DNA of 64,000 nucleotides from JAJEFO01 sp965214325 (GTDB lineage: Bacteria; Pseudomonadota; Alphaproteobacteria; Rhodobacterales; Rhodobacteraceae). The translations under genes were made by a program, and so were the position numbers. The stretch spans positions 1,426,001 to 1,490,000 of the forward strand of contig CBDCBG010000006.1 in the NCBI GenBank assembly GCA_965214325.1, in the 5' to 3' direction. A model generated the notes under the pieces. The model saw nothing but the letters and a program-made list of their open reading frames with translations. It searched no databases and was not told where the DNA came from. This document shows positions 17,702 to 26,184 of this stretch, in pieces. How positions within the stretch are numbered: the stretch's first letter is position 1; each line of letters begins with the position of its first letter.

Positions 17702-18295
17702 GTGGCACGCAAGAACGTCCCTTTCATAATGTGCGACCCGCCTAGGCGCGACTGCCTGGCTGCACCGGACATCCGAAGATCAAAACGCCTGACATTGACC
17801 GGCTTGCCAAGCGCGGGGTGACGTTCGCCAACACTTTTGCCAGGCGCCGGCCTGCGGTCCTGCACGAAACAGCATCTGAACCGGACGGTACGTTTCCTCC
17901 CATGGGACCTCGGTCCTTCATGCGCCGTTGCGCGTTGCCGAGATCAACATTGGCCATCACATTGACCCCCTCGGTGTGCGCACAGTCCTGGCCGGGGAAC
18001 CTCATTCATACAGTGCCCCGCAAGGTTGGCATGAAACGGCTCGGCATCGACGATGGCAGCACGATCGGGATCCAAATCACGCAAGCAGGGCGGGAGCCAA
18101 TTCGAGCGCGACGACGGATCCATCCAGATGCGACGGTCAAGCCAGAATCTCCCTGCAATGCAGATCTGAAATCCAAGGGCTACGGTGAGGACGACAATCC
18201 ATGGCATTGGGTTGCCAACTCGGTCCAGACATCCGACGGCGTCAGGTCGGGCTACTTCAATGATAGCGTTGAATTGCCGGCACGGGTCTCAGAAG
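17702..18295 (+). pseudogene. Decayed sulfatase, arm B
   Basis: The start VARKNVPFIMCD matches MARKNILFIMCD of the intact sulfatase at 5984-7615. Further matches appear in changing frames: GHHIDPLGVRTVLAG, then GYGEDDNPWHWVANSVQTSDGVRSGYFND and ELPARVSE. The formylglycine region is out of frame (CGPAR can be read in another frame), the start codon is GTG, and the gene stops matching at about 18295 where a transposon relic begins. Roughly the first 40 percent of the gene is left. It is divergent from the intact metallo-hydrolase, the reverse of the situation in arm A. Confidence 0.82.
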
Positions 18296-18955
18296 CGCAT
18301 CCCCACGGTGGGGCAGGACGAAATCCAGGTCCGCTCCCTCGTGTCCCTCGACCCCGGCGTGCGGACATTCGTGACCGCATGCTCAGCAAACCACGCCGCC
18401 AGCCACGGTGACGGCTTCCGCGCCGACAAGGTGTTCCGCTCCTGCTCAAGCTCGACCGTCCGGCCGGCCCAAGGCACGGGGGACTGGAAGCGCCACTTCC
18501 GGGAGCGCATCGGCAGGCTTGCCGTCCGCATCCGCATCCAGGTGGACGACCTGCACCGTCGGTTTGCCTGCGATCTCGGCCGGGCCTTCGACGTGATCCT
18601 CCATCCGTCCCTCGAGACCAGGGACATGAGCGCCAGGGAGGGGCGAAGGATCAGGACGAGGACCGTGCGCTAGATGCCGGGTCTGGCCCACTGCCAGTTC
18701 AAGTGGAAGCTGGCCTGGATGTGCCGGAAATGCGGAAAGCGGCTCATCGCCGCGAACGAGGCCTGCACCAGCAGGACGCGCTCATGGCACGGCTTCGCGA
18801 ACCAGCGCCTTGGCGACACGAAAACGGTCTCGGACGGCATCTACTTCGTCGACCGGGACATGAACGGCGCACGGGGCATCATGCTTCGTGCGCATTGCTG
18901 CAACCCGGGCCGGTTTCAGGCGGCGGGCGGGGATGTTGCGCTCGTTGCGAATTGA
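18296..18955 (+). pseudogene. TnpB (IS200/IS605 OrfB) relic, C-terminal half
   Basis: The frame carries VSLDPGVRTF (RuvC-I with its Asp), HPSLETRDMSAR (RuvC-II with Glu) and FVDRDMNGARGIMLRA (RuvC-III with Asp), the three nuclease motifs of TnpB, the RNA-guided nuclease of IS605-type transposons. It is broken: an in-frame TAG at 18671-18673 splits it, and the zinc ribbon is damaged (TSRTRSWHG where family members have two CxxC pairs). The N-terminal half is absent and no TnpA was seen. It replaced the 3' part of the dead sulfatase, so the transposon probably inserted there and then decayed. Confidence 0.75.
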
Positions 18956-18972
18956 ATCAAGTGACCGAAGGG

Positions 18973-19722
18973 CTAAGCAGCGGAATAGGCAACCAGATCA
19001 GCAACCGTAAGACTGTCTTCTCGTTTTTCGAAGGTCTGAATGTATTCGACCATTGTGTGAGCGTGTTCTCGCATCATGCCCTCGGCCCGTACGGCGTCAC
19101 CCTTTTCGATTGCGTCATGGATGACCTGATGCTGGGCGTTGCCCAAGCGCACGCGAAACAGGCCACGTTCGAAATGATCGGGCGTGTCCCCTACAGTCCG
19201 GTCGAAAACCATCGATCCCACGGCTAGCATCGGCAGGTGGCTGATTTGCTGGCAGGTGTAGCCGACATAGTCGTTGCCGCATGAGGAAAGTATCGTTGAA
19301 TGGAATTCCCGGTTTGCCGCCTGTGCCTGCCGGGTGACGGAATCGTCGAGTTCGCCCAGACGAGCCAATTCTTCGACCGATGCGTAAATCCTTTCGATTG
19401 CCTGTGCCATTTCCGGCAAGCGATTCAGGCGATCCGGGTTCTGGGCCATCAGGCGCGCTGCGAGGCTTTCAAGGTGTCCGCGCACCTCCACAGCCTGCAG
19501 AATATCTTCAACTGTCGGGCTTTGAACCATGTATCCCCGGCCTTCGCCGCGGCGAATGACGCCTTCACGTTCAAGCAGGCGCAACGCCAGGCGAACGGGC
19601 GTGCGCGAAACGCTGTGGGTTTCGCATAGCTGCGCTTCAGACAGGCGTTCGCCCTCAGCGTAAGTCCCCAGAATTATGTCCTGACGGATGCGGGCGGCGA
19701 GTTCGGTATCGATGGAATCCAT
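18973..19722 (-). CDS. GntR family transcriptional regulator, FCD type
   Basis: 249 residues. An N-terminal winged helix-turn-helix is seen as LAARIRQDIILGTYAEGERLSEAQLCE, VSRTPVRLALRLLEREGVI and GRGYMV (residues 9-66). The C-terminal FCD effector domain has EVRGHLESLAARLMA, NREFHSTILSSCGN, and the metal/ligand His of HQVIHDAIEKGD and MMREHAHTMVEYI. FCD regulators are usually repressors released by an organic acid from the pathway. It is divergent from the dctP operon, with three copies of a palindrome between them, one just 18 bp from its own start, which suggests autoregulation as well as control of the TRAP operon. Confidence 0.85.
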   Translation of the reverse strand: MDSIDTELAARIRQDIILGTYAEGERLSEAQLCETHSVSRTPVRLALRLLEREGVIRRGEGRGYMVQSPTVEDILQAVEVRGHLESLAARLMAQNPDRLNRLPEMAQAIERIYASVEELARLGELDDSVTRQAQAANREFHSTILSSCGNDYVGYTCQQISHLPMLAVGSMVFDRTVGDTPDHFERGLFRVRLGNAQHQVIHDAIEKGDAVRAEGMMREHAHTMVEYIQTFEKREDSLTVADLVAYSAA

Positions 19723-19739
19723 GCTCGTATTGACACCAA

Positions 19740-19751
19740 ATGGGATCCCAA
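19740..19751. promoter_or_regulatory. Palindromic operator ATGGGATCCCAA (putative GntR site)
   Basis: Eleven of twelve match to TTGGGATCCCAA; starts 18 bp upstream of the gntR start codon, well placed for self-repression. Confidence 0.62.
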
Positions 19752-19802
19752 GGTCAAGATTGATCGCCAGATTCGACGCGGTTTTTGAAATCTTGCCTTG
19801 AA

Positions 19803-19814
19803 ATGGGATCCCAA
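19803..19814. promoter_or_regulatory. Palindromic operator ATGGGATCCCAA (putative GntR site)
   Basis: Same 12 bases as the site at 19740; the two are 63 bp apart, six helical turns, in the gntR-dctP divergent region. Confidence 0.62.
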
Positions 19815-19872
19815 TTCTGCAAATTATGGTGAGACTGGGCGTTCACTGCTACGATTGCGATTCTTCGCCAGA

Positions 19873-19888
19873 TTTTGGGATCCCAAAA
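19873..19888. promoter_or_regulatory. Extended palindromic operator TTTTGGGATCCCAAAA
   Basis: The longest form of the motif: a perfect 16-bp palindrome 34 bp before the first dctP start codon. It is 72 bp (about seven turns) from the site at 19803, so looping between sites is possible. Confidence 0.68.
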
Positions 19889-19921
19889 TGCATGGCGTTC
19901 AGTTCGAAATTGGAGGGCAAC

Positions 19922-20929
19922 ATGAAATTCATCCGCATAAACCTGATAACCGTGCTGGCGGCAGCCATTGGCCTGTCCGCCCAAACTGTGTCCGGTGAGG
20001 AACTCAGTGTAGCTACATTTGTGCCGCCTCAGCATCACACTAACACGATCATGTTCAAATGGTTTGGCGAGGAAATCGAGAGGCGGTCTGACGGATCACT
20101 GACCATGAAGCTGTATCCTGCGGGACAGCTTGGGGCCGGGCCGGTCCAACAGTACAAGCGCGCGATTGAAGGCGTTGGCGACATCACCTTTGGCGTCGCA
20201 GCCTACACACCGGCAATCTTCCCCAAGACGATGTTAGCGATCCTTCCGGGCGCCGCTGAAACCGTTGATGAATCCACGCGGCGCATCTGGGCCAATTTCG
20301 ATGAGCATTTTGCCGACGAATTTTCCGATGTGAAAGTCCTTGCCGTTGGAACCGTTGCGGGCAGCCTGCTGATCGGCACGCGAGACGTGTCGACCCTGGA
20401 GGGGCTGAAAGGTGCGAAACTCGTCCCGTTTGCCGCCATGACCACGCCGATCGTCGAGGCGTTAGGCGCCGTGCCCGTCCAGTTGCCGGTCACCGAAATG
20501 TACACCGGAATCTCCACTGGCACGATCGACGTGACCACGGCCTCCTATAACAACCTGACGCCGCCGTGGAATTTCTGGGACGTCGCCAGCCACGTTGTCG
20601 AAAACGTGCCGGTCAGCTTTGCGGTCACTTACGCAATCATGAACAAGGAGCGGTACATGAGCCTTTCGGACGATCACCGCGCAATCATCGACGAGCTTGC
20701 CGGGCTGCCCATGTCGCTGAAACTCGCGGAATCCTTTGACGGTGCGGATGAGCGGTCGAAAGGGATGCTCGCGGAGGCAGACAAGAAATACGAATGGATC
20801 GTAGTCTCGGACCAGGAGCGCGCCAGGATGGACGCTGCTGTCGCCGAGGGACTGAACGTCATTTTCGCTGACTACGAGAGCAAGGGATTCGCGAACGCCC
20901 GCGAAATCTATGACGCGCTAAACCAATAG
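19922..20929 (+). CDS. TRAP transporter solute-binding protein DctP, copy 1
   Basis: 335 residues from ATG 19922, which follows TTGGAGGG; earlier in-frame codons lie in the operator region. A signal peptide (about 24 residues, ending VSG-EEL) precedes the DctP fold. Family signature: MKLYPAGQLGAGPVQQYKRAIEGVGDITFGV, and NKERYMSLSDDHRAIIDEL near the C-terminus. Periplasmic capture of a C4-dicarboxylate-like or other organic acid for the DctQM pair downstream. It is followed after 12 bp by a very similar second dctP, so the pair came from tandem duplication. Confidence 0.85.
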   Translation: MKFIRINLITVLAAAIGLSAQTVSGEELSVATFVPPQHHTNTIMFKWFGEEIERRSDGSLTMKLYPAGQLGAGPVQQYKRAIEGVGDITFGVAAYTPAIFPKTMLAILPGAAETVDESTRRIWANFDEHFADEFSDVKVLAVGTVAGSLLIGTRDVSTLEGLKGAKLVPFAAMTTPIVEALGAVPVQLPVTEMYTGISTGTIDVTTASYNNLTPPWNFWDVASHVVENVPVSFAVTYAIMNKERYMSLSDDHRAIIDELAGLPMSLKLAESFDGADERSKGMLAEADKKYEWIVVSDQERARMDAAVAEGLNVIFADYESKGFANAREIYDALNQ

Positions 20930-20941
20930 CAGGAGGGAAAA

Positions 20942-21961
20942 ATGACCATCACCAGACTCGGCCTTGCAGTGGCGCTGACGACAGCGCTCGGTCTTTCCGT
21001 TCAACCGACGGTCGCCGAAGAACTCAGCGTTGGGACGTTCGTGCCGCCAACCCACGAAACCAATACCGGGATGTTCGCCTGGTTCGGCGAAGAGATTGAA
21101 AGACGATCAGGCGGCACGCTGACGATGAAACTTTATCCTGCGGGACAATTGGGCGCGGGCCCGGTCCAGCAATACAAGCGGACGATTGAGGGCGTCGCCG
21201 ACATAACATTTGGCGTCGCAGCCTACACGCCGGCAATCTTCCCCAAGACGATGTTGGCGATCTTGCCGGGCAAAGCCACGACGCCCGTCGATTCGACCGA
21301 GCGCTTGTGGGCCGTGTACGACGACTATCTTGCTGATGAGTGGTCAGAGGTGAAGGTTCTGGCCATCGGCAACCCGTCCGGCAGCCTGCTTGTGGGCAAC
21401 AAGGATGTCTCGACCATCGAAGGCATGAAGGGTGCCAAGATCGTTCCATTCGCGGCGACCACCACACCTGTGATTCAAGGCATGGGCGCTGTGCCGGTCG
21501 CTTTGCCGGTTGACGAGCACTATACGGGACTAGGCACGGGCCTGATCGATGCGGTTGTCTCGTCCATCAACAACCTCATGCCGCCATGGAACCTGGACGA
21601 GGTAGCAGACTACGCCGTCTACAACACGCCGGCCACTTTCCAGGTGACCTACGCGATCATGAACAAGGAGCGCTACGAAGGACTGTCCGACGAGCACCGG
21701 GCGGTCATTGACGAACTCGCCGGGCTGCCGATGTCCCTGGAGCTTGCCAAGTCGTTTCAACACGCGGATGACGTCGCCAAAGAATGGATTGACGAAAACA
21801 TCGCGTCAGGGGACCTGAAATTCGAATGGATCGTCACCTCGGACGCGGAACGCGCCAAGATGGAAACGGCTGCCAGGGAAGGGATGGATGAGATCTATTC
21901 GAACTACGCGGAAAGAGGCATCCCGAACGCGCGCGAGATTTACGAGGCGCTGAATCGGTAG
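20942..21961 (+). CDS. TRAP transporter solute-binding protein DctP, copy 2
   Basis: 339 residues, signal peptide to about VAEE. The frame matches copy 1 across its length (MKLYPAGQLGAGPVQQYKR is identical) but differs in the ligand-facing middle part, for example EHYTGLGTGLIDAVVSSINN against MYTGISTGTIDVTTASYNN. Two related binding proteins sharing one permease may widen the substrate range. GGAGGG lies just before the ATG. A hairpin follows the stop. Confidence 0.85.
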   Translation: MTITRLGLAVALTTALGLSVQPTVAEELSVGTFVPPTHETNTGMFAWFGEEIERRSGGTLTMKLYPAGQLGAGPVQQYKRTIEGVADITFGVAAYTPAIFPKTMLAILPGKATTPVDSTERLWAVYDDYLADEWSEVKVLAIGNPSGSLLVGNKDVSTIEGMKGAKIVPFAATTTPVIQGMGAVPVALPVDEHYTGLGTGLIDAVVSSINNLMPPWNLDEVADYAVYNTPATFQVTYAIMNKERYEGLSDEHRAVIDELAGLPMSLELAKSFQHADDVAKEWIDENIASGDLKFEWIVTSDAERAKMETAAREGMDEIYSNYAERGIPNAREIYEALNR

Positions 21962-21977
21962 CCTGCAACCACCACTG

Positions 21978-22005
21978 GCGTCCCGACCTCCCAATGTCGG
22001 GGCGC
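21978..22005 (+). terminator. Intercistronic hairpin after the dctP pair
   Basis: GCGTCCCGAC / GTCGGGGCGC, ten pairs with one G-T, loop of eight bases, no T-run. It sits 17 bp after the second dctP and before the GST gene, a usual place for partial termination or messenger protection. Confidence 0.5.
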
Positions 22006-22047
22006 CGCGTTCACGGCAACTCGAAATCGATCGCCGGAGGCCCTGCC

Positions 22048-22809
22048 ATGGTCGTCATAGTACCAATCAACAAAGCCGTCGAATCACTTGACGGGCTTCA
22101 CCTTTATCACGGTGCAATATCGAATTGCTCCATGCGGGTGCGAATGACGCTGATCGAGAAGGGCGTGGCTTGGACTTCGCACCACATCGACCTGAAGAAA
22201 AAGGAAAACATCACGGACGAATATTTCGGAATTAACCCGAACGGGCTGGTTCCGACGTTGGTGGACAACGGGGTTGTCCATATCGAGTCAAACGACATCA
22301 TCGACTACCTTGACGAGGCCTACCCGGAACCGACGCTGCGTGCTGCCAACAACGGCGAAATGATGGAATGGCTGCACCTTGCTGCAGCGATCCATGTCCC
22401 GGCGGTGAAGCCGTATGTCTATGCCACCAAGATCGCCGAAAGGATCAAGAAGACGGCGGAAGAGGAAATGAAGTACGATGAACTTCAGAAAAATGAAGAG
22501 CTGAAGAGCTTCCATTCCAAACACGCCGGGAACCGCGAATTCAGTGCCAGCGACATGGACAAGGCCAAAGCGGTCTTGGGTACATGCTTTGCAAGGCTCG
22601 AAAACACGCTGCAGGACCGGCAGTGGATCATGGGCGATCAGTACACGCTTGCCGACATCTCCTGGGTCCCGCTGCACTTCGTTCTTCTGGGCTGCGGATA
22701 CCCGTTCGAGCAGTCCCCCAACATCACCCGCTGGGCGGAGGATTTCGCTGCGAAACCCAGTTTCCGGGATGGGATCGTAAAGTGGTGCCCGGACTTTTCG
22801 AAGGTCTGA
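22048..22809 (+). CDS. Glutathione S-transferase family protein (third GST type)
   Basis: 253 residues from ATG 22048, preceded by GGAGG. The thioredoxin-like part has LYHGAISNCSMRVRMTLIEKG with Ser25/Cys27 at the active-site position, NPNGLVPTLVDNG with the cis-Pro, and ESNDIIDYLDE for glutathione binding. The helical domain has RQWIMGDQYTLADISWVPL. It differs from the LigF-like GSTs and stands between dctP and dctQ, inside the transporter operon, which is an unusual place. A possible role is the second glutathione step (conjugation or removal), as in pathways with two GSTs. No copy is left in arm A. Confidence 0.8.
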   Translation: MVVIVPINKAVESLDGLHLYHGAISNCSMRVRMTLIEKGVAWTSHHIDLKKKENITDEYFGINPNGLVPTLVDNGVVHIESNDIIDYLDEAYPEPTLRAANNGEMMEWLHLAAAIHVPAVKPYVYATKIAERIKKTAEEEMKYDELQKNEELKSFHSKHAGNREFSASDMDKAKAVLGTCFARLENTLQDRQWIMGDQYTLADISWVPLHFVLLGCGYPFEQSPNITRWAEDFAAKPSFRDGIVKWCPDFSKV

Positions 22810-22827
22810 AAGGGCTGAACCGACCCA

Positions 22828-23367
22828 ATGGCGAACAAACGCGATACACCGCGCCTCATCGGCCTACTGGACAAGACATTGACCTGGATTTCCCTCGTTT
22901 GCGGCGGGGCGACGCTCGCCGCAATGACGGTGCTGTCGGTCTGGAATGTCCTGATAATGCGAAAGTTGCTGAATGCCCCGATCGTGGGGGCCGAGGATGT
23001 GATGATCCTGTTGTTGGTCGTGATCGTTGCGCTGTCGGTTACCTTGGGCGCACGCGCCGGCGCGCATATCGAAATCGAGGTGCTGGAATCGCGCATGTCG
23101 GCTGCATTTGCCAAATGGTCGATGGTTTTCGTCAAGCTGCTGGGCTTCGCGCTTTTGGCCGTCATGGCCTGGCGGTTGTGGCATGCGGGAACCAACGCAA
23201 TCCGTTTCGGTGAAACGACCCAGCAACTGCTGATCTCGTATGAACCATTCTACCATTTGCTGGCCGCCTCGATGGCGACCTATGCGCTGGTCCTAGTGCT
23301 GGATATCTGGCAACTGCTGCGGTCGGGCAAGGTGGTGCCGCTGAAGATCGGCGGGGGTCCCCCATGA
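22828..23367 (+). CDS. TRAP transporter small permease DctQ
   Basis: 179 residues with four membrane segments (TWISLVCGGATLAAMTVL, ILLLVVIVALSVTLG, GFALLAVMAWRLW, LLAASMATYALVLVLDI) and the family piece GAEDVMILLLV. It is the small membrane subunit that joins the binding protein to DctM. Its stop overlaps the start of dctM by ATGA, so the two are made in step. It follows the GST gene by 18 bp. Confidence 0.85.
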   Translation: MANKRDTPRLIGLLDKTLTWISLVCGGATLAAMTVLSVWNVLIMRKLLNAPIVGAEDVMILLLVVIVALSVTLGARAGAHIEIEVLESRMSAAFAKWSMVFVKLLGFALLAVMAWRLWHAGTNAIRFGETTQQLLISYEPFYHLLAASMATYALVLVLDIWQLLRSGKVVPLKIGGGPP

Positions 23368-24725
23368 TCAGCATGACGTTACTCGGCTTGCTGGGGCTGC
23401 TCTCGCTCTTTGTTCTGCTGGCGCTCAGGATGCCTGTTGCGCTGTCGATGCTGGGGGTGGGGTTCGTCGGCACGATCATTGCCAACGCCAACAAGTTCCT
23501 GGATGTCGGGATGGCCGCAGATCAGGCCTGGGCGCGAGGCTGGAAAATCGCCTATTCCAACCTTGCTGGCGAAACCTTTGAGGCCGCTTCGAACTTCAAC
23601 CTGCTGGTGATCCCGATGTTCGTGCTGATGGGCAATCTGGCGGGCGTCTCGGGGATGTCCAACGATCTCTTTTCGGCTGCATATCGCTGGATGGGGCACC
23701 TGCGCGGCGGGTTGGCCTCGGCCACCATCGCGGCTTGCGCAGGTTTTGCAGCGCTTTCGGGCTCTTCGCTCGCCTCGGCCGTCACCATGGGCCGCGTCGC
23801 GCTGCCGGAGATGAAACGTTACAACTATTCCGACAGTCTGGCCACGGGATCGGTGGCCGCCGGGGGCACGCTGGGTTTCCTGATCCCGCCGTCAGGCGGC
23901 ATGATCATTTATGCGGTGCTGACCGAACAATCGATCGGACGGTTGTTCATGGCTGGAGTGATTCCGGGAATCATCCTGACGCTTCTGTTCATCGGTGCCA
24001 TCAAATGGGTGGTATCACGCAGGCCCGAGTTCGGACCCCGCGGCGACCGATCCGCACGGGCAGAACGCATGGCCTCGCTTTGGCGCGCGTCGCCGATCCT
24101 GGGCGTCGTCCTGGTGACGATCGGCGGCATGTACACAGGCTTCTTCACCCCGGTGGAGGCGTCCTCGGTCGGGGCCTTCCTGACATTCGTCGTAGCCGCC
24201 TGGCGGGGCTCGCTTTCCTGGGAAGCGTCGCGAGAGGTCATTCTGCAGACCATGAGCGCGACGGCGACGGTCTTTCTGATCATCATCGGAGCCTTCGTCT
24301 TCATCCCGTTCATGGCCCTGACGGAATTGCCTTCGGATCTGGTTACCATCCTGACCTCGCTGCCCATCGGAGAGGTCGGGGTCCTGCTGGTGATCATCCT
24401 GGCCTACATATTTCTCGGCATGTTCCTGGAAGGGATAGCGATGCTGGTGCTGACCATTCCGGTCGTAATCCCCATAGCGATGGGCCTCAATTGGGACCTG
24501 ATCTGGTTCGGCGTCATTGTGGTGATCGTTCTCGAAATGGGCATGATCTCCCCGCCGGTCGGCATCAACGTCTTCATCGTCAAGTCCATCGCGCCTGACG
24601 TGCCGATGGGCCAAATCTTCAGAGGCATCTGGCCTTTCTGGTTCGCAATGGCCTTGATGCTCGCCCTTCTCGTCCTCTTTCCGCAAATCGCACTTTTTCT
24701 GCCGCAGACGATCGTCGGTGGGTAG
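23364..24725 (+). CDS. TRAP transporter large permease DctM
   Basis: 453 residues with about 12 hydrophobic helices, the normal length. Conserved parts: NFNLLVIPMFVLMGNLAG, AALSGSSLASAVTMGRVALPEM, TLGFLIPPSGGMIIYAVLTEQSIGRLFMAGVIPG, and the C-terminal GMISPPVGINVFIVKSIAPDVPM. It moves the substrate with a sodium gradient. The C-terminal 75 residues have a remnant copy in arm A at 5658-5885. Confidence 0.88.
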   Translation: MISMTLLGLLGLLSLFVLLALRMPVALSMLGVGFVGTIIANANKFLDVGMAADQAWARGWKIAYSNLAGETFEAASNFNLLVIPMFVLMGNLAGVSGMSNDLFSAAYRWMGHLRGGLASATIAACAGFAALSGSSLASAVTMGRVALPEMKRYNYSDSLATGSVAAGGTLGFLIPPSGGMIIYAVLTEQSIGRLFMAGVIPGIILTLLFIGAIKWVVSRRPEFGPRGDRSARAERMASLWRASPILGVVLVTIGGMYTGFFTPVEASSVGAFLTFVVAAWRGSLSWEASREVILQTMSATATVFLIIIGAFVFIPFMALTELPSDLVTILTSLPIGEVGVLLVIILAYIFLGMFLEGIAMLVLTIPVVIPIAMGLNWDLIWFGVIVVIVLEMGMISPPVGINVFIVKSIAPDVPMGQIFRGIWPFWFAMALMLALLVLFPQIALFLPQTIVGG

Positions 24726-24744
24726 CAGCAACAGGAGCCAATTC

Positions 24745-26184
24745 ATGGACACCAAGAATGAGATCAAGACGCTCCAGCATTTCATCGGCGGCGAATGGGT
24801 CGATGCGGACGGCGGCAAGACGTTTGAGGACCTGAATCCGCTCGACGACAGCCTGTACGCTCAAGTGGCCAAGGGCAGTGGGGCGGATGTGCGCAAAGCG
24901 GTTGCCGCGGCCAAGGTGGCATTCGCGGCCTACAAGGGAACTACCCCGACCGAGCGGGAACGTTGGTTGCTACGGGTTGCCGAGATCATGGAGGAAAGAA
25001 AGTCAGAACTGGTCGATTGCCTGATCGACGAGATCGGCTCGCCAATTCAAAAGGCGATGTTCGAGTTCAACAAGGGCCTGACCATGGTGCGTGCGGCGGC
25101 CGGCTTGTGCCGCAATGTTCGGGGCGAAACCATCCCCTCGGACCGGCCGGGCACGTTTTCGATGTCGATCAGGGAACCGGTCGGCGTCGTTGCGGTGATC
25201 ACCCCGTTCAATGTGCCATTGATCAAGAGCACTCGGCTGGTGGCCAATGCCCTGGCGGTCGGCAACACGGTCGTTCACTTGCCCTCGGAAATGGCGCCGC
25301 ACCTGTCTTTGCTCTTTGCCGAGGTGGTTGCGGAGGCCGGCTTTCCGCAGGGGACCTATAACGTCGTTACCGGAATGGGTGCCGAGATTGGCGACGATCT
25401 AACCGGCAGCACGGACGTCGATTTCGTCACCTTTACGGGATCAACCGTCGTTGGACAGCACATCAGCGAGATCTGTGCAAAGAACAAGACACCGAACACA
25501 TTGGAGCTCGGCGGCAAGAGCCCCACGGTCATTCTGGCCGATGCCGACCTGGACAAAGTCATGCCGCTGGCAGCGCGTTCGGTCTTCATGTTCGCCGGTC
25601 AGGCTTGCATCGCATCCAGCCGCTTCTACGTCGAACGCCCGCTTTACGAAGAGTTCGTGAAGCGCTTTTCCATGATCGTGAGCAAACTTGGTATGGGCGA
25701 CCTGCGCGACCCCAATACAGTCATTGCCCCGGCCATCTCGGAAAGGCAGCGCAACCGTATAAAGAGCCACATTGATGACGCCGTGTCCAAAGGCGCGACG
25801 GTCGTCGCAGGCGGGGAGTGGGAAGGCAATCGGTGTCAGCCGACTCTGTTGACTGGTGTGGGCGAAGAGATGACCGTCTGCAAAACGGAGACCTTCGGCC
25901 CGGTGACTTCGATCTACCCGATCGACAGTTATGAAGAAGGACTGGAGCAGGCCAACGACACAGAATATGGATTGTCGTCAGCCATCTTCACCAAGGACAT
26001 CGACAGAGCGTTTCATTTCGCAAGAAACATTGGCGCGGGCATGTGCCACATCAACGGCCCGACGATCCACGACGAAGCCCACGTGCCATTTGGCGGCAAC
26101 GGCGAGTCTGGTGCAGGCCGTGAGGGTACCGATGCCGATATGGAGGCGATGACAGAATTGAGATGGGTCACAGTGCAGCTATGA
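24745..26184 (+). CDS. Aldehyde dehydrogenase family protein, arm B (intact)
   Basis: 479 residues from ATG 24745, with AGGAG just upstream. The NAD-binding part has ITPFNVPLIKSTRLVANALAVGN and FTGSTVVGQHI. The general base is the Glu of LELGGKSP and the nucleophile Cys is in AGQACIASSRF. The end holds FGPVTSIYPIDSYEEGLEQAND and HVPFGGNGESG. These enzymes oxidise aldehydes to acids with NAD(P). It is the intact reference for the frameshifted copy at 4201-5639 and is coupled to the next GST gene by ATGA. The pathway role is probably oxidation of the aldehyde made by the SDR. Confidence 0.88.
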   Translation: MDTKNEIKTLQHFIGGEWVDADGGKTFEDLNPLDDSLYAQVAKGSGADVRKAVAAAKVAFAAYKGTTPTERERWLLRVAEIMEERKSELVDCLIDEIGSPIQKAMFEFNKGLTMVRAAAGLCRNVRGETIPSDRPGTFSMSIREPVGVVAVITPFNVPLIKSTRLVANALAVGNTVVHLPSEMAPHLSLLFAEVVAEAGFPQGTYNVVTGMGAEIGDDLTGSTDVDFVTFTGSTVVGQHISEICAKNKTPNTLELGGKSPTVILADADLDKVMPLAARSVFMFAGQACIASSRFYVERPLYEEFVKRFSMIVSKLGMGDLRDPNTVIAPAISERQRNRIKSHIDDAVSKGATVVAGGEWEGNRCQPTLLTGVGEEMTVCKTETFGPVTSIYPIDSYEEGLEQANDTEYGLSSAIFTKDIDRAFHFARNIGAGMCHINGPTIHDEAHVPFGGNGESGAGREGTDADMEAMTELRWVTVQL

